NCBI GenBank assembly: GCA_035531755.1
Contig: DATKSK010000051.1
Span: 1 to 32,988 of the forward strand
Origin: Acidimicrobiales bacterium
GTDB lineage: Bacteria > Actinomycetota > Acidimicrobiia > Acidimicrobiales > UBA8190
Direction: 5' to 3'
Length of the DNA stretch: 32,988 nt
In this document: positions 14,589-21,839 of the stretch, piece by piece
Layout: the number at the start of each line of letters is the position of its first letter
How positions within the stretch are numbered: position 1 is the first letter of the stretch
Made by a program: the position numbers and the translations under genes
The notes under the pieces: model-generated
Databases searched by the model: none
What the model saw: the letters and a program-made list of their open reading frames with translations, nothing else
What the model was told of the DNA's origin: nothing

Positions 14589-15737
14589 TCAGCCCAGGCG
14601 GTAGAACTCCCGGGCGTTGTCGCACACCATGCGCCGCCGTTCGGCGGCGGGCACGCCGCCCATCGACTCCTCCACGATCCGCCGGCTGTAGGGCCAGTCG
14701 TGGCGGTGGTGGGGGTAGTCGGAGGACCACATCATGTTGTCGACGCCGATCCAGTGGCGCACGGCCACCGCGAAGGGCTCGCGGATGAACGTCACCTTCC
14801 AGTTCCGCCGGAAGTACTCGCTCGGCAACATCTGCAGCGTGGTGCCCGTCCAGGTGCGGTTGCGCCAGTAGTGGTCGTCCATGTGCTCGAGGAAGTGCGG
14901 CACCCACCCCGCGCCGCACTCCACCGCCACCATCTGCAGGTCGGGGAAGCGGTCGTAGATGCCCGAGTAGATGAACTTCGACATGAACTGCGAGGCGTCG
15001 CCCACGGGGCCACCCATCTCGGCCAGCCCGATGGCCATGCCGGCCGAGGCGGCCGCCTTCTGGAACGAGCCCGCCGTCCGCTTGCCCGCCTGGCGCAGGC
15101 CGCTGTGGATGTGGACGGGCATCTGCTCCTCCTGGGCGGCCTCCCAGAAGGGGTCGTCCTCCGCCGAGAGATCGGCGTGGCCCGAGGGGTAGGCCGAGAT
15201 GATCACCCCGCGGTACCCGGCCGACCTGGCGTCGCGCAGCCACTTCACCGAGGTCTGCACGTCGACGCCGGGCATCTGGGCCAGGCCGATGAGCCGCTCG
15301 GGGCCGGCCGCCATGAACTCGTCGTGCATCCAGGTGTTGTAGGCCTCGAGCCCGGCCAGGTGGTAGTCGTCGTCCTCCTGGGCCATGAAGGCGCCCATGG
15401 TGCGCTGGGAGGGGAAGAGCACCTCGGCGTCGACGCCGTCGAAGTCCTGCTCCTGCAGGCGCGCCGTGCCCAGGAACGAGCCCTGCAGGATGGTGTCGTA
15501 GGTCGAGCCGAACCACTCCAGGTCCTCGTAGCGCTTGCCGAACTGGCCGGCGTTGGTGACGAGGCCCAGGGGCATGGGGGGGGTGCCGGGGACGAGCTCC
15601 CAGGCGTCCCCGCCCTTGTCGTCCTTCACCAGCTTGGGGGCCCGGTCGTGGAACTTCTTCGGCAGGTACTTCGTCCACAGGTCGGGCGGCTCGACCACGT
15701 GCCCGTCCGCCGAGATGAGCCGGTACTCGCGAGCCAT
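14589..15737 (-). CDS. Amidohydrolase_2 family metal-dependent hydrolase/decarboxylase (ACMSD-like)
   Basis: 382 residues, a TIM-barrel protein of the amidohydrolase-2 (ACMSD-like) family, whose members decarboxylate or hydrolyse ring acids. The usual N-terminal HxH metal pair is D11-x-H13 (SADGHVVEPPDLW), the mid-barrel His are H209 and H211 (VHIHSG), and the acid is D340 in SSDYPH. It is paralogous to the two genes at 27242 and 28601. ATG 15737 has a strong AGGGAGGTG site. The gene lies between the hydratase and an SDR in the minus-strand operon, with palindrome site 3 about 65 bp upstream. A role on a CoA-linked or ring-opened intermediate is an inference; the substrate is unknown. Confidence 0.87.
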   Translation of the reverse strand: MAREYRLISADGHVVEPPDLWTKYLPKKFHDRAPKLVKDDKGGDAWELVPGTPPMPLGLVTNAGQFGKRYEDLEWFGSTYDTILQGSFLGTARLQEQDFDGVDAEVLFPSQRTMGAFMAQEDDDYHLAGLEAYNTWMHDEFMAAGPERLIGLAQMPGVDVQTSVKWLRDARSAGYRGVIISAYPSGHADLSAEDDPFWEAAQEEQMPVHIHSGLRQAGKRTAGSFQKAAASAGMAIGLAEMGGPVGDASQFMSKFIYSGIYDRFPDLQMVAVECGAGWVPHFLEHMDDHYWRNRTWTGTTLQMLPSEYFRRNWKVTFIREPFAVAVRHWIGVDNMMWSSDYPHHRHDWPYSRRIVEESMGGVPAAERRRMVCDNAREFYRLG

Positions 15738-15801
15738 GGCACCTCCCTGCCGCCCTCCGCCGGAGGGTGCTGCCGGCGCCCCCGCGGGGGCCCGGAGTTC
15801 T

Positions 15802-15817
15802 CTGACTTTCGTGTCAG
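15802..15817. promoter_or_regulatory. Palindromic operator, site 3
   Basis: CTGACTTTCGTGTCAG, a copy of the 5-6-5 palindrome, lies in the 133-bp gap between the hydratase stop and the amidohydrolase start on the minus strand. It suggests an internal promoter for amidohydrolase and the genes behind it. The flank (CTTATTTCAT) is AT-rich for this DNA. Confidence 0.65.
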
Positions 15818-15870
15818 CTTATTTCATGGGGCCGCACGGGGCGAGGCCGGCCCATGCCTGGAGAGACCGC

Positions 15871-16698
15871 TCAGAAGCCTCTGAACACGGGGTCGCGCCG
15901 CTCGGCGAAGGCGCGCAGTCCCTCGCCGGCGTCGGCGGTGCCCACGATGAGCTCCTGGGCCCAGGCCTCCTCGTCGAAGGCCGTCTGCCGGTCCGAGTCG
16001 AGCGACCGGTTGAGCAGCCACTTCGCCATCCCGATGGCCTTGGTCGGCCCCGCCGCCAGGCGGCCGGCCAGCTCGGCGGCGGCCTGCTCGAGCCGGTCGC
16101 GCGGCACGACCCGGTTGACCAGCCCCAGGGCGGCGGCGTCGGCGGCGTGCAGGTCGTCGCCGAAGAAGATGAGCTCCTTCGCCTTCTGCAGCCCGATCAG
16201 CCGGGGCAACAGGTAGGCGCCGCCTCCGTCGGGGGAGATGCCCCGGCGGACAAAGACCTCGATGAAGCGCGCCGTGTCGGCCGCCACCACCAGGTCGCAG
16301 GCCAACGCCAGGTGGGCGCCGATGCCCGCGGCGACGCCGTTGACGGCGCCCACGACCGGCTTCTCGCAGTCGAGGACCGCCGACACCAGGCGCTGGGCGC
16401 CGCGCCGGATCATCCGGGAGGCGTCGCCCATGATCCGGTCGGGGGCGCCCTCGGGCCTGGGGGGCGCCGGGCGGCGCCCGGCGCGCAGGTCGGCCCCGGT
16501 GCAGAAGCCCTCGCCGGTGGCCGTGAGGACGACCGCCCCCACCCCCACGTCGGCGCTGGCGTCCTCGAGGAGCCCGATGACCCGGTCGCGCTGGTCGGGC
16601 GTCATGGCGTTGCGCACCTCCGGCCGGTTGAGGGTGATCCACGCCACACGGTGCTCGACACGGTGGAGCACCTGCTCCTCGAGGGGCTGGTCCGACAC
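15871..16698 (-). CDS. Enoyl-CoA hydratase/isomerase (crotonase family)
   Basis: 275 residues, full length for a crotonase. The two oxyanion-hole segments are GEGFCTGADL and VNGVAAGIGAHLALACD, and the family block ARFIEVFVRRGISPDGGGAYLLPRLIG follows. The catalytic Glu pair of true hydratases is not obvious; the PDGG segment is like PaaG-type ring-enoyl isomerases, which use Asp. It could hydrate a 2-enoyl-CoA or shift a double bond. GTG 16698 is preceded by AGGAGGAA, 4 nt away. It is the first gene of the six-gene minus-strand run and is divergent from the DUF35/thiolase operon. Its leader of over 100 nt contains a tandem 29/30-bp repeat, and palindrome site 4 lies at 16820. Confidence 0.9.
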   Translation of the reverse strand: MSDQPLEEQVLHRVEHRVAWITLNRPEVRNAMTPDQRDRVIGLLEDASADVGVGAVVLTATGEGFCTGADLRAGRRPAPPRPEGAPDRIMGDASRMIRRGAQRLVSAVLDCEKPVVGAVNGVAAGIGAHLALACDLVVAADTARFIEVFVRRGISPDGGGAYLLPRLIGLQKAKELIFFGDDLHAADAAALGLVNRVVPRDRLEQAAAELAGRLAAGPTKAIGMAKWLLNRSLDSDRQTAFDEEAWAQELIVGTADAGEGLRAFAERRDPVFRGF

Positions 16699-16716
16699 GG
16701 CGTTCCTCCTAGCTGT

Positions 16717-16775
16717 CCGGGGAAGTGCTCCTCCCGGGACGCGCGCCGGGGATGTGCTCGTCCCGGGGATGCGCG
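16717..16775. repeat. 29/30-bp tandem repeat in the hydratase leader
   Basis: 16717-16745 and 16746-16775 are near-identical adjacent copies. Each begins CCGGGGA and contains TCCCGG after an 8-nt loop, so each can form a short imperfect stem-loop. They lie in the untranslated region upstream of the enoyl-CoA hydratase gene. Confidence 0.8.
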
Positions 16776-16819
16776 GCGCGGTGGGGTCGCCGCAGAGTGT
16801 GCCACGCGGGGTCCTCGGA

Positions 16820-16835
16820 CTGACACCCGTGTCAC
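16820..16835. promoter_or_regulatory. Palindromic operator, site 4
   Basis: CTGACACCCGTGTCAC keeps the 5-6-5 spacing with one mismatch in the last base; TGACAC...GTGTCA is a perfect inner palindrome. It lies between the divergent hydratase and DUF35 genes, 9 bp upstream of the -10-like TAGGGT of the latter. Confidence 0.65.
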
Positions 16836-16844
16836 CTCACCGGC

Positions 16845-16850
16845 TAGGGT
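16845..16850 (+). promoter_or_regulatory. -10-like box of DUF35/thiolase/CoA transferase operon (leaderless)
   Basis: TAGGGT ends 8 nt before GTG 16859. No Shine-Dalgarno sequence is visible before that start. Confidence 0.45.
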
Positions 16851-16858
16851 CTGCGCCC

Positions 16859-17266
16859 GTGAGTGACCTGAACGGACGGCGCATCCCGGTGGTCGACTAC
16901 CTCGTGCTCGAGGGCGACCCCCACCTCGAGGCCAAGGCCTGCACGAATTGCGGGGCCCTGTTCTTCGACCGGCGCAACGCCTGCGCCCGCTGCGGGAAGG
17001 TCGGGTTCGAGCGCAAGGCGCTCGCCACCACGGGGATCCTGCGGTCCTTCACCATCGTCCACCGGGCCGCGCCGAACGTGCCCGTGCCCTACGTGTCGTC
17101 GGTGGTCGAGCTCGAGGGCGGCGGTGTGGTGAAGGCCAACATCGTCGACGCCGGCGCCGACCCCGAGAAGTTCGATCTCGGGATGCGAGTGAAGCTCACG
17201 ACCTTCCCGTGCGGCACGGACGCCGAGGGCACCGAGGCGGTCGCCTTCGGCTTCACCCCGGCCTAG
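16859..17266 (+). CDS. DUF35 / OB-fold protein with zinc ribbon
   Basis: 135 residues. A zinc ribbon with C28-x2-C31 and C42-x2-C45 is followed by an OB-fold (ATTGILRSFTIVH, then YVSSVVELEGGGVVKANIVD, then VKLTTFP). It lacks the long N-terminal helix seen in the DUF35 protein at 1174. It is the expected partner of the SCP-x-type thiolase encoded next; such DUF35 proteins are thought to stabilise the thiolase or bind its acyl-CoA. The GTG start is placed here because a -10-like box lies 8 nt upstream and the frame gives a natural N-terminus (MSDLNGRRIPVVDYL). It is first in a + strand operon under palindrome site 4. Confidence 0.87.
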   Translation: MSDLNGRRIPVVDYLVLEGDPHLEAKACTNCGALFFDRRNACARCGKVGFERKALATTGILRSFTIVHRAAPNVPVPYVSSVVELEGGGVVKANIVDAGADPEKFDLGMRVKLTTFPCGTDAEGTEAVAFGFTPA

Positions 17267-17293
17267 CGATCCCGGCCGAGCGATCCCCGCCTG
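17265..17293. repeat. 14/15-bp tandem duplication at a gene end
   Basis: AGCGATCCCGGCCG (17265-17278) is followed directly by AGCGATCCCCGCCTG (17279-17293). The first copy begins within the TAG stop of the DUF35 gene. Confidence 0.7.
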
Positions 17294-17319
17294 AGCGGCG
17301 ACGGACCAAGGAGCGAGCC

Positions 17320-18528
17320 ATGGCAGCAGGAGACGTCTGGATCATCGGGGCCTCGATGACCAAGTTCGGCCGGTACCCCGACCAGGACTCCATCGACCTG
17401 GCCAGCGACGCGTCGCTGGCGGCGATGGGCGACGCCGGCGTCACCATCCACGACCTGCAGATCCTGGCGGCGGGGTGCCTCCTGGAGGCCTCCAACATGC
17501 TGGGCCAGCGCCTCCAGAAGCAGATCGGCCAGACCGGCATCCCCGTCTACAACGTGGCCAACGCGTGCGCCACGGGCGCCACCGCGGTGCGGACCGGCAT
17601 CCTCGCCATCAAGGCGGGCGAGGCCGACATGGCCCTCGCCGTGGGCGTGGAGCAGATGGGCAAGATGGGCCTGCTCGGCAGCGCCGGGCGGGAGCGCTCG
17701 GCCCCCTCGGGCTTCGAGCCCTCGGGCCGCTACGGGTCGGTCATGCCGGTGGAAGGCATCCTCGGCACCCAGCTCATGCCGGGCGTGTTCGCCCAGGCCG
17801 GCCAGGAGTACGCCTCGCGCCACGACGGGGTGGGCTTCGAGCAGTTCGCCAAGGTGGCCGAGAAGAACCACGCCCACTCGGCGCTCAACCCCCTGGCCCA
17901 GTACCGCAAGGTGTTCAGCCTCGAGGAGGTCATGGGGGCGGCCATGGTCGCCTACCCGAACACCCTGCTCATGTGCTGCCCCACCGGCGACGGCGCCGCC
18001 GCCGTGGTCCTGTGCTCGGACGCCAAGCTCCAGACCCTCGACCCCGACGTGCGCCGCCGGGCGGTGAAGATCTCGGCCTCGGTGCTCACCTCGGACCCCT
18101 ACGTCGAGTCCGACACGGCCCAGCCCGACGTGAGCACCCTCACCAAGGTGGCGGCCGCCGCCGCCTACGAGGAAGCGGGCGTGTCGCCCCGGGACCTCGA
18201 CCTGGTCGAGCTGCACGACTGCTTCGCCACCGCCGAGCTCATCCACTACGAGAACCTCCAGCTGTGCGAGCCCGGGGGCGCCGGGGACTTCATCGACCGC
18301 CGGGGCCCGTGGCGCGACGGGCAGACGCCCGTGAACGTGTCCGGCGGCCTCATCTCCAAGGGCCACCCCATCGGCGCCACCGGCGTCGCCAACCTCTACG
18401 AGGTGGCCACCCACCTGCGCGGCGAGGCCGGCGACCGCCAGATCGAGGGCGCCCGGGTCGGCCTGGCCCACGTCATCGGGCTGGGGTCCGCCTGCGGCGT
18501 GCACATCCTCGAGCGCGCCGCGTCCTGA
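17320..18528 (+). CDS. SCP-x-type thiolase (acetyl-CoA acetyltransferase/lipid-transfer family)
   Basis: 402 residues with an intact thiolase active site: nucleophile C83 in NACATGATAV, the ELHDCF His motif, and GHPIGATG near the C-terminus. It should cleave a 3-ketoacyl-CoA with CoA, releasing acetyl- or propionyl-CoA. It is the only one of the four thiolase-fold proteins in this window with a complete catalytic set. ATG 17320 has AAGGAG 6 nt upstream. It follows its DUF35 partner and precedes the CoA transferase. The LIHYENLQLCEPGGAGDF segment is typical of non-specific lipid-transfer/SCP-x thiolases acting on branched or sterol side chains, which fits the other genes here. Confidence 0.93.
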   Translation: MAAGDVWIIGASMTKFGRYPDQDSIDLASDASLAAMGDAGVTIHDLQILAAGCLLEASNMLGQRLQKQIGQTGIPVYNVANACATGATAVRTGILAIKAGEADMALAVGVEQMGKMGLLGSAGRERSAPSGFEPSGRYGSVMPVEGILGTQLMPGVFAQAGQEYASRHDGVGFEQFAKVAEKNHAHSALNPLAQYRKVFSLEEVMGAAMVAYPNTLLMCCPTGDGAAAVVLCSDAKLQTLDPDVRRRAVKISASVLTSDPYVESDTAQPDVSTLTKVAAAAAYEEAGVSPRDLDLVELHDCFATAELIHYENLQLCEPGGAGDFIDRRGPWRDGQTPVNVSGGLISKGHPIGATGVANLYEVATHLRGEAGDRQIEGARVGLAHVIGLGSACGVHILERAAS

Positions 18529-18540
18529 CGGGCTGACGGG
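18525..18540. repeat. 8-bp tandem duplication over a stop codon
   Basis: CTGACGGG occurs twice in a row; the first copy contains the TGA stop of the thiolase gene and the second a further TGA. Confidence 0.6.
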
Positions 18541-18547
18541 GCCCGCC

Positions 18548-20962
18548 GTGCCCGAGTCGCTCCTGGCCGGGCTCCGCGTCCTCGACCTCGCCGGAGAGCC
18601 CGCGGCCATGACCGGCCGCATCCTCGCCGACCTCGGCGCCGAGGTCGTCAAGCTCGAGCCCCCCGGGGGCGACCCGCTGCGGGCGGTGCCGCCCCTCGGC
18701 CCCGACGGCACGTCGCTTCGCTTCGCGGCGTGGAACGCCGGCAAGTCCTGCGGGGAGGTGACCGGGCCCGACGACCCGGTGCTCGTCGCCCTGCTCGCCG
18801 AGGCCCAGGTGGTGCTCACCACTCCGGGGTGGCCGGGGGCCCTGGAGGTCGACCCGGGGGGCGCCCCGGACCTGGTGTGGGTGCAGGTGACGCCCTTCGG
18901 TGCCGACGGGCCCCGCGCCCGGTGGCGGGCGAGCGACCTCGGCGTCATGGCCTCGACGGGGAACATGTACTGCACGGGCGACCCCGACCGGGCGCCGGTG
19001 CGGTGCACCGAGCCCACGGCCTGGGCCCATGTCGGGCCCGAGGCGGTCGTGGCCACGCTCAGCGCGCTGGCGTCGGGCCGGCCCCAGGTCGTGGACGTCT
19101 CCGCCCAGGAGGCGGTGATGATCGCCTCGATGGGCCACGTCGGCCGCTTCCCGCGCACCAAGATGCGCGGCAAGCGCTCGGGGGCGAGCGTGGGCATCAC
19201 CCGAGAGATCTGGCCGTGCCAAGACGGGTTCGTGTCCTTCGGCCTGCGCGGCGGCAAGGCGCGCGTGGCCAACATGCAGACCATCACGCGGCTCGTCGAC
19301 GGCGACGGCCTGGCCACACCCGCGCTGACCGACCGCGACTGGACGACCTACGACCACAACCGGGTGAGCCGCGAGGAGCTCGATGCCATCGCCGCGCCGG
19401 TGGCCGCCTACTTCCTGCGCCACACGATGGCCGAGCTCTACGAGATCGCCTGCGAGACCAACCTGATGCTGGCGCCGGCCAACTCGCCGCGCGAGCTGAT
19501 CGAGAGCCGCCAGCTGGCCTCGCGCGACTTCTTCTGCGACGTGGCGCCCGCCGCCCACTTCCCCCGCTCCTTCGTGCGCGTCACCAGCCCCGGCGACGCC
19601 GTGGCGACCCCCGGGCCGCGCGGGCCGGCACGCGCCGCCGATCCGGCGTGGATCCGGGAGCGGTCGGGCATGGACGGCGACGCGCCGGCCCCCCCGGCGG
19701 CGGGGCGGGCGGCCGCTACCAGGCCGGCGGCGCGCTCGACGGCGGGCCCCGGGCCGGCCGCGGCGTGGGCGGGCACGGCGGTGCTCGAGTTCGGCACGGG
19801 GGCGGCCGGGCCCATCGGGGTGCGCTACTTCGCCGAGAACGGCGCCACCGTGGTGCGCGTGGAGTCGCGCTCGCGCCCCGACTTCCTGCGCACCTACGGC
19901 ATGGGGCCCGGCAACCCGTGCGGCCTCGAGGGGTCGGACATGTTCGACGCCCTCAACGTGGGCAAGCTCGGCGTGACCCTGAACCTGAAGCATCCCGAGG
20001 GCGTGGCCCTGGCCCGGCGCCTGGTGCACTGGGCCGACGCCGTGGCGGAGAACTTCGCCCCCCGGGCCATGCGCAGCTTCGGGCTCGACTACGGCACCAT
20101 GGCGGCCCAGAAGCCCGACCTCGTCATGGTGAGCTCGTGCCTGCAGGGCCAGACGGGGCCGCACAAGGACTACCCCGGCTTCGGCGGCCAGGGCTCCGCC
20201 CTCGGCGGCTACAACCTGCTCACGGGGTGGCCCGACCGCGAGCCGGTGGGCCCCTACGGGACCATCACCGACTCGCTCGCCCCGCGCTTCGTGGCCAGCG
20301 CCTTGGCGGCCGGCCTCCTCTACCGGCGGCGCACGGGGCGCGGTGTGCACCTCGACGTGAGCCAGGTCGAGGCGGCGGTGTACTCGCTCACCCCGTGGGT
20401 GCTCGACTACGACGTGAACGGCCGCACCGGGTCGCGCCAGGGCAACCGCTCCACGCGCGCCGTGCCCCACGGTGCCTTTGCGTGCGCCGGCGAGGACCGT
20501 TGGGTGGCCGTGGCCGCCTGGGACGACGACGACTGGGGGCGCCTGGCGCGGGCCATCGGCGTCGACGACGCCGTGGCGGCGCGCCTGGCCACCCTCGGGG
20601 CCCGGCAGGCCTCGGTGGACGAGGTCGAAGGGCTGGTGGCGGCGTGGACGGCCCCGCAGCGGGCCGAGGACGTGGCCGACACCTTGCAGGCACTCGGCAT
20701 CGAGGCGGTGCCGGTGGCCGACCTCGGCGACGCCTCGGCCGACCCGCAGCTGCACCATCGGGGCCACTTCGTCACCCTGGCCCACCCCTGCATGGGCGAG
20801 TGCGGCTACGAACGCAACGGCTTCCGCCTCAGCGACGCCACCGCCGGCTACGAGCGCACCAGCCCCACGCTGGGGGAGCACAACGAGTACGTGCTGGGCG
20901 AGATCCTGGGACTCGGCGCCGCCGAGCGCCGGCGGCTCGCCGACGACGGCGTGCTGGACTGA
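18548..20962 (+). CDS. Double-domain CaiB/BaiF family III CoA transferase
   Basis: 804 residues, about twice the usual 400, made of two family III CoA-transferase domains joined by an Ala/Pro-rich linker (about 375-405). Domain 1 (1-370) starts LAGLRVLDLAGEPAAM and domain 2 (about 410-804) AGTAVLEFGTGAAGP. The catalytic Asp that forms the acyl-anhydride with substrate is D575 (TITDSLAP) in domain 2; the matching position in domain 1 is Ala160 (TAWAHVGP), so domain 1 is probably inactive. The family normally makes interlocked dimers; a fused pair gives an asymmetric one. It moves CoA between acids without ATP, so it could recycle CoA from a product to the incoming acid. GTG 18548 lies 19 nt after the thiolase stop; it ends the operon. 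Confidence 0.9.
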   Translation: MPESLLAGLRVLDLAGEPAAMTGRILADLGAEVVKLEPPGGDPLRAVPPLGPDGTSLRFAAWNAGKSCGEVTGPDDPVLVALLAEAQVVLTTPGWPGALEVDPGGAPDLVWVQVTPFGADGPRARWRASDLGVMASTGNMYCTGDPDRAPVRCTEPTAWAHVGPEAVVATLSALASGRPQVVDVSAQEAVMIASMGHVGRFPRTKMRGKRSGASVGITREIWPCQDGFVSFGLRGGKARVANMQTITRLVDGDGLATPALTDRDWTTYDHNRVSREELDAIAAPVAAYFLRHTMAELYEIACETNLMLAPANSPRELIESRQLASRDFFCDVAPAAHFPRSFVRVTSPGDAVATPGPRGPARAADPAWIRERSGMDGDAPAPPAAGRAAATRPAARSTAGPGPAAAWAGTAVLEFGTGAAGPIGVRYFAENGATVVRVESRSRPDFLRTYGMGPGNPCGLEGSDMFDALNVGKLGVTLNLKHPEGVALARRLVHWADAVAENFAPRAMRSFGLDYGTMAAQKPDLVMVSSCLQGQTGPHKDYPGFGGQGSALGGYNLLTGWPDREPVGPYGTITDSLAPRFVASALAAGLLYRRRTGRGVHLDVSQVEAAVYSLTPWVLDYDVNGRTGSRQGNRSTRAVPHGAFACAGEDRWVAVAAWDDDDWGRLARAIGVDDAVAARLATLGARQASVDEVEGLVAAWTAPQRAEDVADTLQALGIEAVPVADLGDASADPQLHHRGHFVTLAHPCMGECGYERNGFRLSDATAGYERTSPTLGEHNEYVLGEILGLGAAERRRLADDGVLD

Positions 20963-20998
20963 CAAGCCGGCCGGCGGGCATCGCCCGGCTCTCGGGTG

Positions 20999-21700
20999 TC
21001 ACCGGCCGGTGACCAGTGCCTCCAGCCGGCCGAGCCGGTCGATGATGGCGTCGAGCTTGGCGCTGTCCCGCGCGCCCGCGACCCCCGTGCCGACACCGTG
21101 GACGAGACCGGCCAGGGCGGCGGCCACCGTCCGGCGGGCCACGACGGGCCCGACGCCGGCGCGCCGGAGTGCCCTGCCACCGGCGCCGTGGGGCTGGTCG
21201 ACCACGGCCAGGAGGAGGTGCTCGCAGCCCACGTAGTTGTGCCCCATCCGACCGGCGATCTCCTGGGTTCCCCGCATGGCGTTGGTGGCGGGGGCGTCCA
21301 GGCGGTTCACCGACCGGTCGCCCGACCGGGCCTGGGCCGCATGCTCGAGCTCCACGCGGACCGCGGGGACGTCGATCCCCATCACCTCGAGGACGTGGAC
21401 GGCGAGGTTCTGCCCTTCGTCGATGACACCCCACAGCAGGTGCTCCGTACCGACAGTGCCCCCCTCCCCGGCGACGGCGGCGGCCCGGGTCAGCGCGTCG
21501 GCCAGCGGCGGCGTCGACGGCAGGGCCAGGTGCAGGAAGGGAGGGACGTCGGCACGGGCTGCCCTGGGCTCCTCCCGGAGCGCGGTGACCCGCTGGAGGG
21601 CCTGGACGAGCGCGTGCTGGCACACCGCGGAGACCGGGAGATGGGCGTCCTTCACGGCCTCGGCGAGGGCGTCGGGGAGGTAGACGTTGATCTTCGGCAT
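20999..21700 (-). CDS. Ribbon-helix-helix / double Clp-N domain protein
   Basis: 233 residues. Residues 1-40 (KINVYLPDALAEAVKDAH, then LPVSAVCQHALVQAL) form a CopG/Arc-type ribbon-helix-helix DNA-binding domain. Two Clp N-terminal repeats follow: about 63-120 (VGTEHLLWGVI) and 138-197 (VGCEHLLLAVV). The rest is a coiled-coil-like tail (DAIIDRLGRLEALV). No AAA+ domain is present, so it is not a Clp ATPase; it may bind DNA while its Clp-N domains capture a peptide, a Clp partner or a small molecule. ATG 21700 has no strong ribosome-binding site. The 139-bp upstream region has three short direct repeats that may be its own operator. Its neighbours are all catabolic genes, so it may be a local or stress regulator. 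Confidence 0.85.
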   Translation of the reverse strand: MPKINVYLPDALAEAVKDAHLPVSAVCQHALVQALQRVTALREEPRAARADVPPFLHLALPSTPPLADALTRAAAVAGEGGTVGTEHLLWGVIDEGQNLAVHVLEVMGIDVPAVRVELEHAAQARSGDRSVNRLDAPATNAMRGTQEIAGRMGHNYVGCEHLLLAVVDQPHGAGGRALRRAGVGPVVARRTVAAALAGLVHGVGTGVAGARDSAKLDAIIDRLGRLEALVTGR

Positions 21701-21750
21701 GCCGCTCCGGGGTTGCTCAGGCGTGGGGGTACATTGGGGTTATACCGCAT

Positions 21751-21776
21751 AGCAGGTGTAGCAGGTGAGCAGGGTG
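21751..21776. repeat. Three short direct repeats (AGCAGGTG) upstream of RHH-ClpN gene
   Basis: AGCAGGTGT, AGCAGGTG and AGCAGGGTG follow one another at 21751, 21760 and 21768. They lie 51-76 bp upstream of the start, beside an AT-rich patch (GGTTATACC at 21738-21746) that could hold the promoter. RHH proteins often bind such short tandem sites, so autoregulation is a reasonable guess. Confidence 0.5.
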
Positions 21777-21839
21777 GCGGTACACCCGCCACCAGGCGGT
21801 CACACGCCCACGAGCCCGAGGCGCGGGATGCGAGGACCC

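Noticed and set aside
15818-15830. AT-rich CTTATTTCAT considered as a + strand promoter
   Set aside because: No gene follows on the + strand, where the hydratase lies in antisense; it is more likely part of the flank of operator site 3.
18473-20965. Long - strand open frame opposite the CoA transferase
   Set aside because: Shadow of a gene with recognisable domains on the other strand; no motif of its own.
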